Positions 25,901-36,227 of a stretch of 64,000 bases of DNA are shown piece by piece (the stretch's first letter is position 1; every line of letters starts with the position of its first letter). The position numbers and the translations under genes were made by a program. The stretch is from Streptomyces polyasparticus (GTDB taxonomy: Bacteria; Actinomycetota; Actinomycetes; Streptomycetales; Streptomycetaceae), in assembly GCF_014493765.1 (NCBI RefSeq), contig NZ_JACTVJ010000014.1, positions 186,001 through 250,000 of the forward strand, written 5' to 3'. The notes under the pieces are model-generated. The model did not search any database. It was not told where the DNA came from and saw only the letters and a program-made list of their open reading frames with translations.

Positions 25901-25928
25901 ACCGACCGGTGTGCATGTACCGGTCGGT
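25901..25928. promoter_or_regulatory. TetR-like operator upstream of the old yellow enzyme gene
   Basis: ACCGACCGGT and its exact complement ACCGGTCGGT are separated by 8 bases. Position and symmetry suit repression of the 24699-25841 gene. The regulator is not adjacent and must act in trans. Confidence 0.6.
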
Positions 25929-26024
25929 GTCCACTGCAACGGCCGCATCCCGCACCGCATTCCGTCTCCCGAGGCGCTGCCCGTGTGATCCCGGATACGT
26001 GCGCCGCGCCACCCTGGGAGCCGT

Positions 26025-27284
26025 TCAGACCCCCAATCCACGCAATCCCACCCACAACGCCACCGTCGCCCCGAACAGCGCGGCCGGCGTGGTGAGCAGC
26101 CCGAGCACGGTGAACTCCCGCAGCCGTACGTCGTGGTCGTGCTGCTGCGCGATCCGCCGCCACAGGAGCGTGGCCAGGGAGCCGGTGTACGTCAGGTTGG
26201 GCCCGATGTTCACGCCGAGCAGCACGGCGAGGACCGCACCCGGACCGGACGGGGCGGCGAGCGGGATCAGGGCGAGGACCGCGGGCAGGTTGTTGATCAG
26301 GTTCGCGAGGAGCGCGGCGAGCGCGGCCGTGCCGAGCAGCGCCGGCAGGGAGCTCCCGTCGGGCAGGACATGGGCGAGGGCGACACCGAGTCCGTTGTCG
26401 ACCACGGCCCGCACGATGATGCCGAGGCAGAGCACGAACAGCAGGAACGGCCAGTGCGTCGCGCGCACGATCCCGGCCGGCGTGACATGCCGCCTGCTCA
26501 GCGCCCGTACCGCCATCACCGCCGCACCCGCGGCCGCCGCCCAGGCCGGGTCGATGCCGACCGCGGACGCGACACCGAACCCGACGAGCGTCGCGCACAC
26601 CGTGACCAGGGCGAACAGCGGCAGCTCGGGCGGCTCGTCGGCGTCCGTGGCCGCGGCGGGCGCATCGAGATCGGCGGCGAAGAACCACCGGAACACCCCG
26701 TACTCGACGGCGATGGCCACCAGCCACGGCAGCAGCATGAGCAGCGCGAACCGCGTGAAGCTGAGACCGGTGGCGGCGAACGCGAGGAGGTTCGTCAGAT
26801 TCGATACGGGGAGCAGCAGCGAGGCCGTGTTGGAGAGGTGGCCGCTCGCGTACACATGGGGCGCGGGCCGTGCGCCCATGCGCGCGGCGGTGGCGAAGAC
26901 CACCGGGGTGAGCAGGACGACGGTGGCGTCCAGGCTGAGCGCGGCGGTGATCAGCGAGGCGAGCGCGAACACCGAGCCGAGCAGCCGCCGCGGACGGTGC
27001 CTGGCCCAGCGCGCCATCCATGTACCGCAGGCGTGGAAGAGCCCTTCGTCGTCGCAGAGCTTGGCGAGGACGAGGACCGCGGCGAGGAACCCGATCACGG
27101 GTCCGAGCCGGGCGGCCTCCTCCTCCACCTCCGCGAGCGGCAGCGCACCGGCCACGATCACGACGGCCGCGGCGGGCACGGCGAACCACGCCTCGGCCCT
27201 CCCGAAGGGCCGTACGACGGCACACACGAGGACGACGACGAGGGCGGCCACGGCCAGGGACTCGATCAGCACGTACCCGATCAT
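26025..27284 (-). CDS. ArsB/SLC13-type anion permease
   Basis: 419 residues with about eleven membrane segments. The conserved segments TAALSLDATVVLLTPVVFATA, NTASLLLPVSNLTNLLAF and NLINNLPAVLALIPLA match ArsB/ion-transporter superfamily permeases, as does LLGVNIGPNLTYTGSLATLLW. It may export arsenite, but no arsR, arsC or arsA lies nearby, so another anion or a general permease role is possible. The ATG at 27284 has AGGAG only 2-3 nt upstream, which is close. The lipoprotein gene lies 50 bases upstream in the same direction. Confidence 0.82.
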   Translation of the reverse strand: MIGYVLIESLAVAALVVVLVCAVVRPFGRAEAWFAVPAAAVVIVAGALPLAEVEEEAARLGPVIGFLAAVLVLAKLCDDEGLFHACGTWMARWARHRPRRLLGSVFALASLITAALSLDATVVLLTPVVFATAARMGARPAPHVYASGHLSNTASLLLPVSNLTNLLAFAATGLSFTRFALLMLLPWLVAIAVEYGVFRWFFAADLDAPAAATDADEPPELPLFALVTVCATLVGFGVASAVGIDPAWAAAAGAAVMAVRALSRRHVTPAGIVRATHWPFLLFVLCLGIIVRAVVDNGLGVALAHVLPDGSSLPALLGTAALAALLANLINNLPAVLALIPLAAPSGPGAVLAVLLGVNIGPNLTYTGSLATLLWRRIAQQHDHDVRLREFTVLGLLTTPAALFGATVALWVGLRGLGV

Positions 27285-27334
27285 CGCTCCTGCGCACGGA
27301 CACCCGGTGGGCAGCCCGCGGCAAGGCGGCGCGC

Positions 27335-28213
27335 CTAGCTGCCCGGCACCCGCGTCACGCTCGACGCCTCCAGGTCGACCGGCAGCGCACCCGAGGAGAG
27401 CTGGGCCGCCAGCTCCCGTGCGCTGCGCTCGGTGAACGAGCCGGAGATCTGTGCCCGGCCGCCGGTGAGCGCCTGCTGCACCGACGGCGCGGAGACGACC
27501 TCGCCGTCGAGGACGATCGCGAACTGGTTGGCCGGCGGCTGCTGCTGCGCCAGCTCGGCCGTGACGTCGGCGAAGTGGGCTGTGCCCTGCGCGGTGAACT
27601 CCAGGTTCACGGTCCAGGTGCCCATGGCCTTGTCGTGCGCCGCCTGCGCGCGGGCGATCTCGGTGCCCGGCAGGGCGACCCGTTCGAGGACGTACTGCGT
27701 GGTGGCGCCGCTCGCGTCCGTGCCGCAGGTGGTGAGCGGCTCGGCCGCTGCGGCCTCGCGCACCTGGCACGCGTCCTTCGCCACCATCTGTGCGTTCCGC
27801 ACAGGCCGGAAGCCCAACTCGGCGGTGCGGCCGAGGGACTTGAGCGCCTCTTCGTCGCCGCCTCCCCCGCTGACGACGATTCCGCCGTCCTTCACGGCGA
27901 CCTCGACACCCCGCAGCCCGGCGCTCTCGGCCCGCTTCCGCATCAGGGCGGCGGTCTGCTCGAGGGCCTCGGCGGGCGGCGGGCCCGCACTGCCCCGGGG
28001 CGTGAACGTGACGCTGATACTCCCGCCGGACGCCGGTGGCGCAGACGCCGAGGAGGATCCGTCCGCCGGCGCGGACGACCCCGCCCCGGTGGCACGCCCG
28101 AGCCAGTCCCCGTCGCCCGAGGAGGCCCCACCACAGGCCGCGAGCGCCAGCACCACGCCCGCCGGCACGAGACCCCACTTCACGCCCCGAAGGCGCCGCT
28201 TCCCCGAGTTCAC
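27335..28213 (-). CDS. Lipoprotein with a SecD P1-head-like domain
   Basis: 292 residues. The signal ends in VVLALAACGG, a good lipobox, then a Ser/Ala/Gly linker of about 40 residues. The rest resembles the periplasmic part of SecD: ALMRKRAESAGLRGVEVAV followed by GIVVSGG, and later FAIVLDGEVVSAPSVQQAL and QISGSFTERSARELAAQL with GALPVDLE. The membrane-spanning channel domains of SecD are missing, so this is a free-standing, membrane-tethered P1-type domain. The true secD is presumably elsewhere. The only reasonable start is the GTG at 28213, with no clear ribosome site. Confidence 0.8.
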   Translation of the reverse strand: MNSGKRRLRGVKWGLVPAGVVLALAACGGASSGDGDWLGRATGAGSSAPADGSSSASAPPASGGSISVTFTPRGSAGPPPAEALEQTAALMRKRAESAGLRGVEVAVKDGGIVVSGGGGDEEALKSLGRTAELGFRPVRNAQMVAKDACQVREAAAAEPLTTCGTDASGATTQYVLERVALPGTEIARAQAAHDKAMGTWTVNLEFTAQGTAHFADVTAELAQQQPPANQFAIVLDGEVVSAPSVQQALTGGRAQISGSFTERSARELAAQLSSGALPVDLEASSVTRVPGS

Positions 28214-28256
28214 CCGGCCATGGTGCCAGCGAACACCCCGGCCGGTCCGGCAAATC

Positions 28257-28427
28257 CAGCCCCTGCGGCGCTTGAGCAGACCATCCAGCCCCTGCGGCGC
28301 TTGAGCAGGCGGGGTCTGGGGGCGCAGCCCCCAGTGGGGGCAAGGGGCGAAGCCCCAAGGGGGTCCGGGGCGCAGCCCCGGTTTCGGGAAGGGGCGGGTA
28401 GGGGAAATCAGCCCGCCGCAGGCGCAC
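28257..28427 (+). repeat. Streptomyces intergenic repeat, copy 2 (composite)
   Basis: Starts with two successive CCAGCCCCTGCGGCGCTTGA heads 26 bases apart, followed by three GC hairpins, and ends GCCCGCCGCAGGCGCA. It is longer than the other copies because of duplicated head and hairpin modules. It separates groEL from the lipoprotein gene. Confidence 0.85.
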
Positions 28428-28463
28428 CACCCGCACCCCCACCCACCCGCACCGGAAACGCCA

Positions 28464-28505
28464 CAGGGGCGGCGCCCCTCCCCGAAGGAAGAAGCACCGC
28501 CCCTG
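28464..28505 (-). terminator. Terminator after groEL
   Basis: CAGGGGCGGCGC pairs with GCACCGCCCCTG (one mismatch) across an 18-nt loop, 42 bases beyond the groEL stop. Confidence 0.65.
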
Positions 28506-28546
28506 CGAACGAGCGAACGCTCGACAGAACAACCGATCCGCGAGGA

Positions 28547-30362
<1,816 letters not shown>

Positions 30363-30438
30363 CGGCTCCCGAAGATCGGGCACCTCACCCATAGGCACAC
30401 AAGGCGCACGCACGAACGCAGGGGAGGCGCACAAACAG

Positions 30439-30474
30439 AAGGGCCCGCACCCCGTCTCCGGGATGCGGACCCTT
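30439..30474 (-). terminator. Terminator after the cold-shock gene
   Basis: AAGGGCCCGCACCCCG and CGGGATGCGGACCCTT form a 16-bp stem with two wobble pairs and a 4-nt loop, 32 bases after the csp stop. Confidence 0.75.
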
Positions 30475-30505
30475 CATCACGTCGTTGCAGACTGCTCCGG
30501 CGCGA

Positions 30506-30709
30506 TCAGCCAGCCACACGGACCATGTCCGCCTGCGGCCCCTTCTGACCCTGCGAGATCTCGAACTCGACCCGCTGGCCCTCTTCAAGGGTGCGGTAAC
30601 CGTCCATCTGAATCGCGCTGTAGTGGACGAATACATCCGCACCACCGTCGACCGCGATGAAGCCGTAGCCCTTCTCCGCGTTGAACCACTTGACGGTGCC
30701 CTGAGCCAT
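30506..30709 (-). CDS. Cold-shock protein (CspA/ScoF family)
   Basis: 67 residues, a complete cold-shock domain with RNP1 (KGYGFIAV) and RNP2 (DVFVHYSAI), starting [19 protein letters not shown]. It binds single-stranded nucleic acid as an RNA chaperone. GGGAG lies 6 nt before the ATG at 30709; longer in-frame starts are not needed. It lies in the same direction as groEL and the moaD-thrC genes but has its own terminator. A long gene-free region upstream probably holds its promoter and a structured leader. Confidence 0.95.
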   Translation of the reverse strand: MAQGTVKWFNAEKGYGFIAVDGGADVFVHYSAIQMDGYRTLEEGQRVEFEISQGQKGPQADMVRVAG

Positions 30710-31090
30710 GCCTAACTCCCCTATTACTGGCCCTTGCACAGATCCGCACTTCGCGGATCCGGGTCAGAACTCACCCCCCGACAGGTAGGGGTGTGTGTGC
30801 GCCGGAACGCGTCGACCGCCGCTGAATGTATCTGTCCAACTGCCGTCTGCAACAGGTCAATCGGACGAGAATTCTGGGCACGACCGATCGGGAATTTACG
30901 GAGAATTCACCGGAGTTCAGGGCAAGTCGGGCCAGACAAAGGGCGTGAATCGTGCGAACGGTGCGCACAGGAAGGCCAGTTCTTGTCCGTGTACGCGAGG
31001 AGTTCTCATATGCTCCCGGCACACTCTCACCGCACCCGCGTAAAAGGGCGAAACAGCATTCCCAACTGTACCTCTCTCAACCATGCAGAA
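30710..31090. other. Gene-free region upstream of the cold-shock gene
   Basis: About 380 bases of lower G+C than the surroundings (for example GAATTTACGGAGAATTCACC near 30891). It probably carries the csp promoter and 5' leader. I see no convincing gene. GAATTC-like words recur at 30868, 30890 and 30902 (AGAATTCTGG, GGAATTTACG, AGAATTCACC), which could be a weak regulatory repeat. Confidence 0.5.
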
Positions 31091-31123
31091 TTGCCCCCTC
31101 CGCTTCCTGCGCGGAGAGGGCAA
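31091..31123 (-). terminator. Terminator after the moaD-like gene
   Basis: TTGCCCCCTCCGC pairs with GCGGAGAGGGCAA (one mismatch) across a 7-nt loop, 23 bases beyond the stop of the 31146 gene. Confidence 0.7.
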
Positions 31124-31145
31124 CTCACAAAGAAGAGACAGACGG

Positions 31146-31421
31146 TCAGCCGCCCGCGACGGCGGGGATGATCGAGACGCCGGCCCCGTCCGGGGTGGCC
31201 GTCTCCAGACCCTGCTCGAAGCGCACGTCGTCGTCGTTCACGTAGACGTTCACGAAGCGGCGCAGCTTGCCCTGGTCGTCGAGGACGCGGGCGGCGATCC
31301 CCGTGTGGTTCTTCTCCAGGTCGGCGATGACCTCGGCGAGGGTCGCGCCCTCGGCGGCGACCTCGGCCTGCCCGCCGGTGTAGGTGCGCAGGATGGTGGG
31401 GATACGGACGTTCACGCTCAT
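31146..31421 (-). CDS. MoaD/ThiS-family (CysO-like) sulfur-carrier protein
   Basis: 91 residues with a ubiquitin-like fold. It begins MSVNVRIPTILRTYTGGQAE, has NVYVNDDDVRF in the middle, and ends SIIPAVAGG, the Gly-Gly tail that is adenylated and thiocarboxylated. It lies 32 bases downstream of threonine synthase in the same direction. In related actinobacteria CysO carries sulfide for the CysM cysteine pathway that uses O-phosphoserine. The SAM riboswitch ahead of the operon fits a sulfur role. AAAGG precedes the ATG. Confidence 0.88.
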   Translation of the reverse strand: MSVNVRIPTILRTYTGGQAEVAAEGATLAEVIADLEKNHTGIAARVLDDQGKLRRFVNVYVNDDDVRFEQGLETATPDGAGVSIIPAVAGG

Positions 31422-31453
31422 GGGACCGATGCCTTTCGGGAAGTGTGGGGAGG

Positions 31454-32740
31454 TCAGCTCGCGAGACCCGCGGCGCGGAAGGCGTCCAGGTTCGGGCGGA
31501 TGGTCGCGGTCGCGCCCGTACCGGCGACCGCGTCGAGGGTCTTGAGGCCGTCACCGGTGTTGAGCACCACGGTGGTCTTCGACGGGTCGAGGACACCGTC
31601 CTTGACCAGCTTGTGGGTCACGCCGACGGTCACACCGCCCGCGGTCTCGGCGAAGATGCCCTCGGTCTGCGCGAGCAGCCTGATCGCGTCCACGACCTGC
31701 TCGTCGTTCACGTCCTCCACCGCACCACCGGTGCGGCGCGCGATGTCGAGGACGTACGGGCCGTCCGCCGGGTTGCCGATCGCGAGGGACTTGGCGATGG
31801 TGTTCGGCTTCTGCGGGCGGACCACGTCGTGGCCGGCCTTGTAGGCCACCGAGACCGGGGAGCAGCCCTCGGCCTGGGCACCGAAGATCTTGTACGGCTT
31901 GTCCTCGACCAGACCGAGCTTGATCAGCTCCTGCAGACCCTTGTCGATCTTCGTGAGCTGCGAGCCCGAGGCGATCGGGATCACCAGCTGGTCGGGCAGC
32001 TCCCAGCCGAGCTGCTCGCAGATCTCGTACGCGAGGGTCTTGGAGCCCTCGGCGTAGTACGGGCGCAGGTTGACGTTCACGAAGCCCCAGCCCTCGCCGA
32101 GCGGGTCGCCGATGAGCTCGGAGCAGAAGCGGTTCACGTCGTCGTAGTTGCCCTCGATGGCCACGAGCTCGCCGCCGTAGACGGCGGCCATGACGACCTT
32201 GCCCTGCTCCAGGTCGTGCGGGATGAACACGCAGGAGCGGAAGCCGGCGCGGGCCGCGGCGGCGCCGACGGCGCCCGCGAGGTTGCCCGTGGAGGAGCAG
32301 GAGAGCGTGGTGAAGCCGAAGGCGCGGGCGGCCTCGATGGCCTGGGCGACGACGCGGTCCTTGAAGGAGTGCGTGGGGTTGCCGGAGTCGTCCTTGATGA
32401 ACAGCTTGCCCTGCTCGAAGCCGATTTCACGGGCGAGGTTGTCGGCCTTGACGAGCTTGGTCCAGCCCGGGTTCAGGTTCGGCTTCTCGGCCACGTCCGC
32501 GGGGACGGGCAGGAGCGGCGCGTAACGCCAGATGTTCGCGGGACCGGCCTCGATACGGGCGCGGAGCTCTTCGGTCTCGTACGCGGAGAAGTCGTAGGCG
32601 ATCTCAAGGGGACCGAAACACTCTTCACAGGCGAAGACCGGACCGAGCGGTACCCGGTGGCCGCACTCCCGGCAGGACAGTGCGGCGGCGGGGCCGAGGT
32701 CTACGGAAGTAGCGGTGGCTTCAACAGTCTGAACAGCCAT
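31454..32740 (-). CDS. thrC: Threonine synthase
   Basis: 428 residues. An N-terminal zinc-ribbon-like region (SCRECGHRVPLGP and FACEECFGPLE) precedes the PLP fold. The PLP lysine is in NPTHSFKDRVV, the phosphate-binding loop in CSSTGNLAGAVGAAAARAG, and GSQLTKIDKGL follows. It converts O-phosphohomoserine to threonine. The ATG at 32740 is preceded by GAGGAGAAAGGG at about 13 nt. A SAM-I riboswitch occupies the leader, tying expression to methionine/SAM status, which is logical because phosphohomoserine is also a branch point to methionine in some lineages. Confidence 0.93.
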   Translation of the reverse strand: MAVQTVEATATSVDLGPAAALSCRECGHRVPLGPVFACEECFGPLEIAYDFSAYETEELRARIEAGPANIWRYAPLLPVPADVAEKPNLNPGWTKLVKADNLAREIGFEQGKLFIKDDSGNPTHSFKDRVVAQAIEAARAFGFTTLSCSSTGNLAGAVGAAAARAGFRSCVFIPHDLEQGKVVMAAVYGGELVAIEGNYDDVNRFCSELIGDPLGEGWGFVNVNLRPYYAEGSKTLAYEICEQLGWELPDQLVIPIASGSQLTKIDKGLQELIKLGLVEDKPYKIFGAQAEGCSPVSVAYKAGHDVVRPQKPNTIAKSLAIGNPADGPYVLDIARRTGGAVEDVNDEQVVDAIRLLAQTEGIFAETAGGVTVGVTHKLVKDGVLDPSKTTVVLNTGDGLKTLDAVAGTGATATIRPNLDAFRAAGLAS

Positions 32741-32760
32741 GGCAGGCGAGGCCCTTTCTC

Positions 32761-32903
32761 CTCATCTTCCTTACGACGCACTTCGCCGTAAGACGGATTT
32801 GGCACCTTCCCGAGTCAGGGACCTCGCGTCGCGCGGTGCGAGTGACTGACTGGAGGGTTGCCGGGGCTTCAACGGGCCGTATCCCTCTGCCCCTCTGGAT
32901 GAG
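32761..32903 (-). promoter_or_regulatory. SAM-I (S-box) riboswitch in the thrC leader
   Basis: On the minus strand the leader reads CTCATCCAGAGGGGCAGAGG, then GGCCCGTTGAAGCCCCGGC followed by AACC, later GGGAAGGTGCCAAATCCGTC, a P4 hairpin TTACG-GCGAAGTGCG-CGTAA, and closing GATGAG. These are the conserved S-box blocks in the correct order. P1 is CTCATC/GATGAG. The 3' P1 strand runs directly into the GGAGAAAGGG ribosome-binding area, so ligand-dependent control of translation is plausible. Confidence 0.88.
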
Positions 32904-33055
32904 CGGTATGACCTGGTGTCCGCCAGGTGTTTATGGCGTCATGCACCCCGACATGCGGTGGTGATGTGCGCTGTTCAAGACTGTAACCGAAGGCCCCGAC
33001 CGTTGAGATAGTCGTCCGAACGGCGAGATGGATCACACACGAGAGGTAAGCAGAC

Positions 33056-34006
33056 GTGCTCGAAGAGGTGGAGCGCTGGCTTCGGGAGCGCTCCTGGTCG
33101 GCGAAGGACCGGCCGCTCGACCTGCTGCTCGCCGAGAAGGCGCGGCAGGGGACGACGGTCAGCGTCGTGCTGCCCGCCCTCGACGAGGAGGCCACGGTCG
33201 GGCAGATCGTGACCGTGATCCGGCGTGAGCTGATGTCCGCCGAGGCCCCGCTGGTCGACGAGCTCGTGGTGATCGACTCGGGTTCCACGGACCGTACGGC
33301 CGAGGTGGCGGCCGCGGCCGGCGCGCGCGTGGTGCACCGCGACGCGATCCTGCCGCGGATCCCCGCCGTGCCCGGCAAGGGCGAGGTCCTGTGGCGCTCG
33401 CTCCTGGTGACCAGCGGCGAGATCGTGTGCTTCGTGGACGCGGATCTGCGCGAGTTCTCGCCGGACTTCGTCAGCGGGATCGTCGGCCCGCTCCTGACCG
33501 AGCCGGATGTGCAGTTCGTGAAGGCGATGTACGACCGGCCCCTCGGGGACGAGGTGGGGCAGGGCGGGCGGGTCACGGAGCTGGTCGCCCGCCCGCTGCT
33601 CAATCTGCACTGGCCCCGACTGGCCGGATTCGTCCAGCCGTTGGGCGGCGAGTACGCGGCCCGGCGCTCGCTCCTGGAACAGCTGCCCTTCCCCGTCGGA
33701 TACGGGGTGGAGCTCGGCCTCCTCGTCGACGCGCTGCACTCCATGGGCCTCGACGCCCTGGCGCAGGTCGATGTCGGCGTGCGCAAGCACCGGCACCAGG
33801 ACGGGCGGGCGCTCGGCCGGATGGCGGCGGCGATCTACCGCACCGCCCAGCTGCGGCTGGCCCGCGGCCATCTCGTACGGCCGAAGCTCACGCAGTTCGA
33901 GCGGGGTGCGGACGGGTTCGAGCCGCGGACGCACGAGGTGGACACCGAGGAGCGGCCGCCGATGGCGGAGATCGCCGAGTATCGGGCGCGCGGCCGGGTG
34001 GCATAA
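33056..34006 (+). CDS. gpgS: Glucosyl-3-phosphoglycerate synthase
   Basis: 316 residues, a GT-A fold (GT81). SVVLPALDEEATVGQIV starts the nucleotide-sugar domain, the metal-binding DxD is in CFVDADLREFSP, and VGYGVELGLLVDALHSMG followed by VRKHRHQD are conserved in GpgS. It transfers glucose from NDP-glucose to 3-phosphoglycerate, giving the precursor of glucosylglycerate or of methylglucose polysaccharides. The GTG at 33056 has GAGAGGT about 8 nt upstream. It is divergent from the thrC leader. OtsA and OtsB nearby suggest a shared compatible-solute role. Confidence 0.9.
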   Translation: MLEEVERWLRERSWSAKDRPLDLLLAEKARQGTTVSVVLPALDEEATVGQIVTVIRRELMSAEAPLVDELVVIDSGSTDRTAEVAAAAGARVVHRDAILPRIPAVPGKGEVLWRSLLVTSGEIVCFVDADLREFSPDFVSGIVGPLLTEPDVQFVKAMYDRPLGDEVGQGGRVTELVARPLLNLHWPRLAGFVQPLGGEYAARRSLLEQLPFPVGYGVELGLLVDALHSMGLDALAQVDVGVRKHRHQDGRALGRMAAAIYRTAQLRLARGHLVRPKLTQFERGADGFEPRTHEVDTEERPPMAEIAEYRARGRVA

Positions 34007-34064
34007 GGCCGCCGCGCGTGGCGGAGCCCGGAACGATCAATGGTATTCCCTAAATTTCCCATTT

Positions 34065-36131
34065 ATGTGGGTTAAAAAAGCTTTGGGGAAGGTCAGCCGT
34101 CGCACGGTCGGCGCTCTCGTGGCCGCCGCGACGGTGGCCACCTCCTTGACCGCACTTACTCCTGCCGCCGCCGTGGTGGTCGAGCCGTTCGCGAAGCGCT
34201 ATGACGAGGCCCTGTACGGGGACTTCATCACGCTGGGCAACGCGGTGCTCGACTGCCCGTCCGCACCGCCCGCCGAGGCCACGGCCTGCCGTGACGCGCA
34301 GTCGGGCGCGAGCAATCTGAACAACAACCAGTTCACGATGCAGTACACGGACACCGCCGGCCTCACCTCGACGGTGATCAACTCCAGCACGGGCAAGGTG
34401 CAGATCCCGCCGGGCGCCGAGGTCGCGTACGCGCGGATGTACTGGGGCGGCAACACCGGTACGTACCGCAGGTTCGGCACCCAGCTGATCGATGTCTGCG
34501 ACACCGCGGGCCCCAGCACCAAGCCCGCGGGCGACCCGCTCACCAAGCAGCCGGTGCTCAGGGTCGGCGGCGGCGCCGAGACCAGGGTGACCGTGCAGAA
34601 CGCGGTCAGGACGCCGGAGGCGACCGGCGGCCCGCACTACTACACCGCCGAAGCCGACGTCACCGGCCAGTTCGCCTCGGTGCCCACCGGCTCCGACGTG
34701 GAGATCGCCGTCGGCGACATCTGGGCGCCGACCGGCAAGGGCTGTGTCGGCGGCTGGTCGCTCTACGTCGTCTACAAGTACGACGCCCCCAACGCCGACC
34801 ACGCGCCGGACCGCAAGCACGTGTACCTCTACGGCGGTCACGTGGTGCAGCGTTCCAGCGACCCGGACACCACGATCTCGGTCGACGGCTTCTACCGCTC
34901 CGGCGACGGTCCGCTGCGCGCCGGTGTCACCGCGTTCGAGGGCGACGCGAACGTCCTGCGGGACACGTTCCTCGTCAACGGGACCAACATCCCGAACGAG
35001 GAAGGCGCGACCAACAACTTCTTCGACAGCCACGCCATGGGGTGTGTGAACCCCTGCGACCCCAACAACTTCAGCATCGACGCGAAGACGGTCGAGATCC
35101 CCGCGCAGACCATCCCGCAGGGCGCCACGACGGCGGATCTGACCTTCCGTACGCGCAGTGACACGTATGTGCCCTCGGCGCTCGCGTTCTCCGTTCCCGT
35201 GCCGGACGTGGAGATCACCAAGACGGCCTCGCCGACGACCGTCGCACCCGGCGGGACGCTGACGTACACGGTCACGGCGAAGAACATCAGCCGGCTGCCG
35301 TATCCGAACGCCAAGTTCACCGACGACCTCACGGACAACCTCGACGACGCGACGTACAACAACGACGCGCGGGCCGAGCCGTCGGGCAACGTGAGTTACG
35401 ACGAGCCGAAGATCTCCTTCACCGGGGACATCCCGGCCGGGGAGACCGTGACGGTGACCTACTCGGTGACCATCAACAACCCGCGCACCGGCGACGGCAG
35501 GATGCGCAACAGCATCGACGTCGAGTCCCCGCGCACCAACTGCGACGAGGGCTCCACCGACCCGGCCTGCGGCGCCACGCCGGTGATCGAGGACCCGCGG
35601 CCGCCGAAGCCGACACCGTTCCTGGAGATCGTCGTCAAACCGCAGACCCCGGTCGTCCCGCCGTGTGCGAGCACCACCAACACCATCACGATCTCGAACG
35701 ACTCGGCGTACGTCCGCCGGGCCGCGAAGATCCACTGGCCGGTGACGGCGGGCAACGGCACCCCGACGGCGAGCAGCGGCAAGATCACCAAGAGCGGCTC
35801 GAACTGGGTGTGGACGGGCGATGTGCCCGCCCGCGGCAAGGTCACCATCAAGCAGACGGTGAAGGCCTCCTGCACCCCGGGCGGCGTCCTGGTGATCCCG
35901 GTGACGGGCGATGTCCCGAAGACCACCTGCACCCCGGTGAAGACCAGGGCGGGCGGTACGGATCCGTGCGTCGCCGTGGTCGTCAGCAAGCGGACCCAGG
36001 CCCGGCCGGTCCCGCCGGCGCTGGCCGAGACGGGCGGGAACTCGAACATGATGCTGTACGGCGGGCTCGCGATCGTGATGTGCGGTCTGGGCGCGCTGGC
36101 CCTGGCGGCGTCCCGGTCACGCCGTGACTGA
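34065..36131 (+). CDS. Sortase-E-type (LAETG) surface protein with DUF11-like domain
   Basis: 688 residues. The signal peptide (about residues 1-36) ends ALTPAAA. A large N-terminal domain follows with two Cys pairs (LDCPSAPPAEATACRD and GCVNPCDPNN). Then comes a DUF11-type isopeptide/beta domain (VEITKTASPTTVAPGGTLTY), a second beta domain from about residue 520, and the sorting signal LAETGGNSN, a hydrophobic segment, and SRSRRD. LAxTG is the class E sortase signal of Streptomyces. It probably sits covalently in the cell wall. The ATG at 34065 lies in AT-rich DNA without a ribosome site, so the start is less certain. A perfect terminator follows. Confidence 0.82.
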   Translation: MWVKKALGKVSRRTVGALVAAATVATSLTALTPAAAVVVEPFAKRYDEALYGDFITLGNAVLDCPSAPPAEATACRDAQSGASNLNNNQFTMQYTDTAGLTSTVINSSTGKVQIPPGAEVAYARMYWGGNTGTYRRFGTQLIDVCDTAGPSTKPAGDPLTKQPVLRVGGGAETRVTVQNAVRTPEATGGPHYYTAEADVTGQFASVPTGSDVEIAVGDIWAPTGKGCVGGWSLYVVYKYDAPNADHAPDRKHVYLYGGHVVQRSSDPDTTISVDGFYRSGDGPLRAGVTAFEGDANVLRDTFLVNGTNIPNEEGATNNFFDSHAMGCVNPCDPNNFSIDAKTVEIPAQTIPQGATTADLTFRTRSDTYVPSALAFSVPVPDVEITKTASPTTVAPGGTLTYTVTAKNISRLPYPNAKFTDDLTDNLDDATYNNDARAEPSGNVSYDEPKISFTGDIPAGETVTVTYSVTINNPRTGDGRMRNSIDVESPRTNCDEGSTDPACGATPVIEDPRPPKPTPFLEIVVKPQTPVVPPCASTTNTITISNDSAYVRRAAKIHWPVTAGNGTPTASSGKITKSGSNWVWTGDVPARGKVTIKQTVKASCTPGGVLVIPVTGDVPKTTCTPVKTRAGGTDPCVAVVVSKRTQARPVPPALAETGGNSNMMLYGGLAIVMCGLGALALAASRSRRD

Positions 36132-36153
36132 TCGCTGACCTCTCCCCACCTCG

Positions 36154-36186
36154 ATGGCCGGGTCCCTGTGACGGGGACCCGGCCAT
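36154..36186 (+). terminator. Terminator after the surface-protein gene
   Basis: ATGGCCGGGTCCC and its exact complement GGGACCCGGCCAT with a 7-nt loop, 22 bases after the stop. Confidence 0.8.
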
Positions 36187-36227
36187 CCGTACGTTTGAGC
36201 GTTTACGCCACGGGCTAGGTTCGCGTC

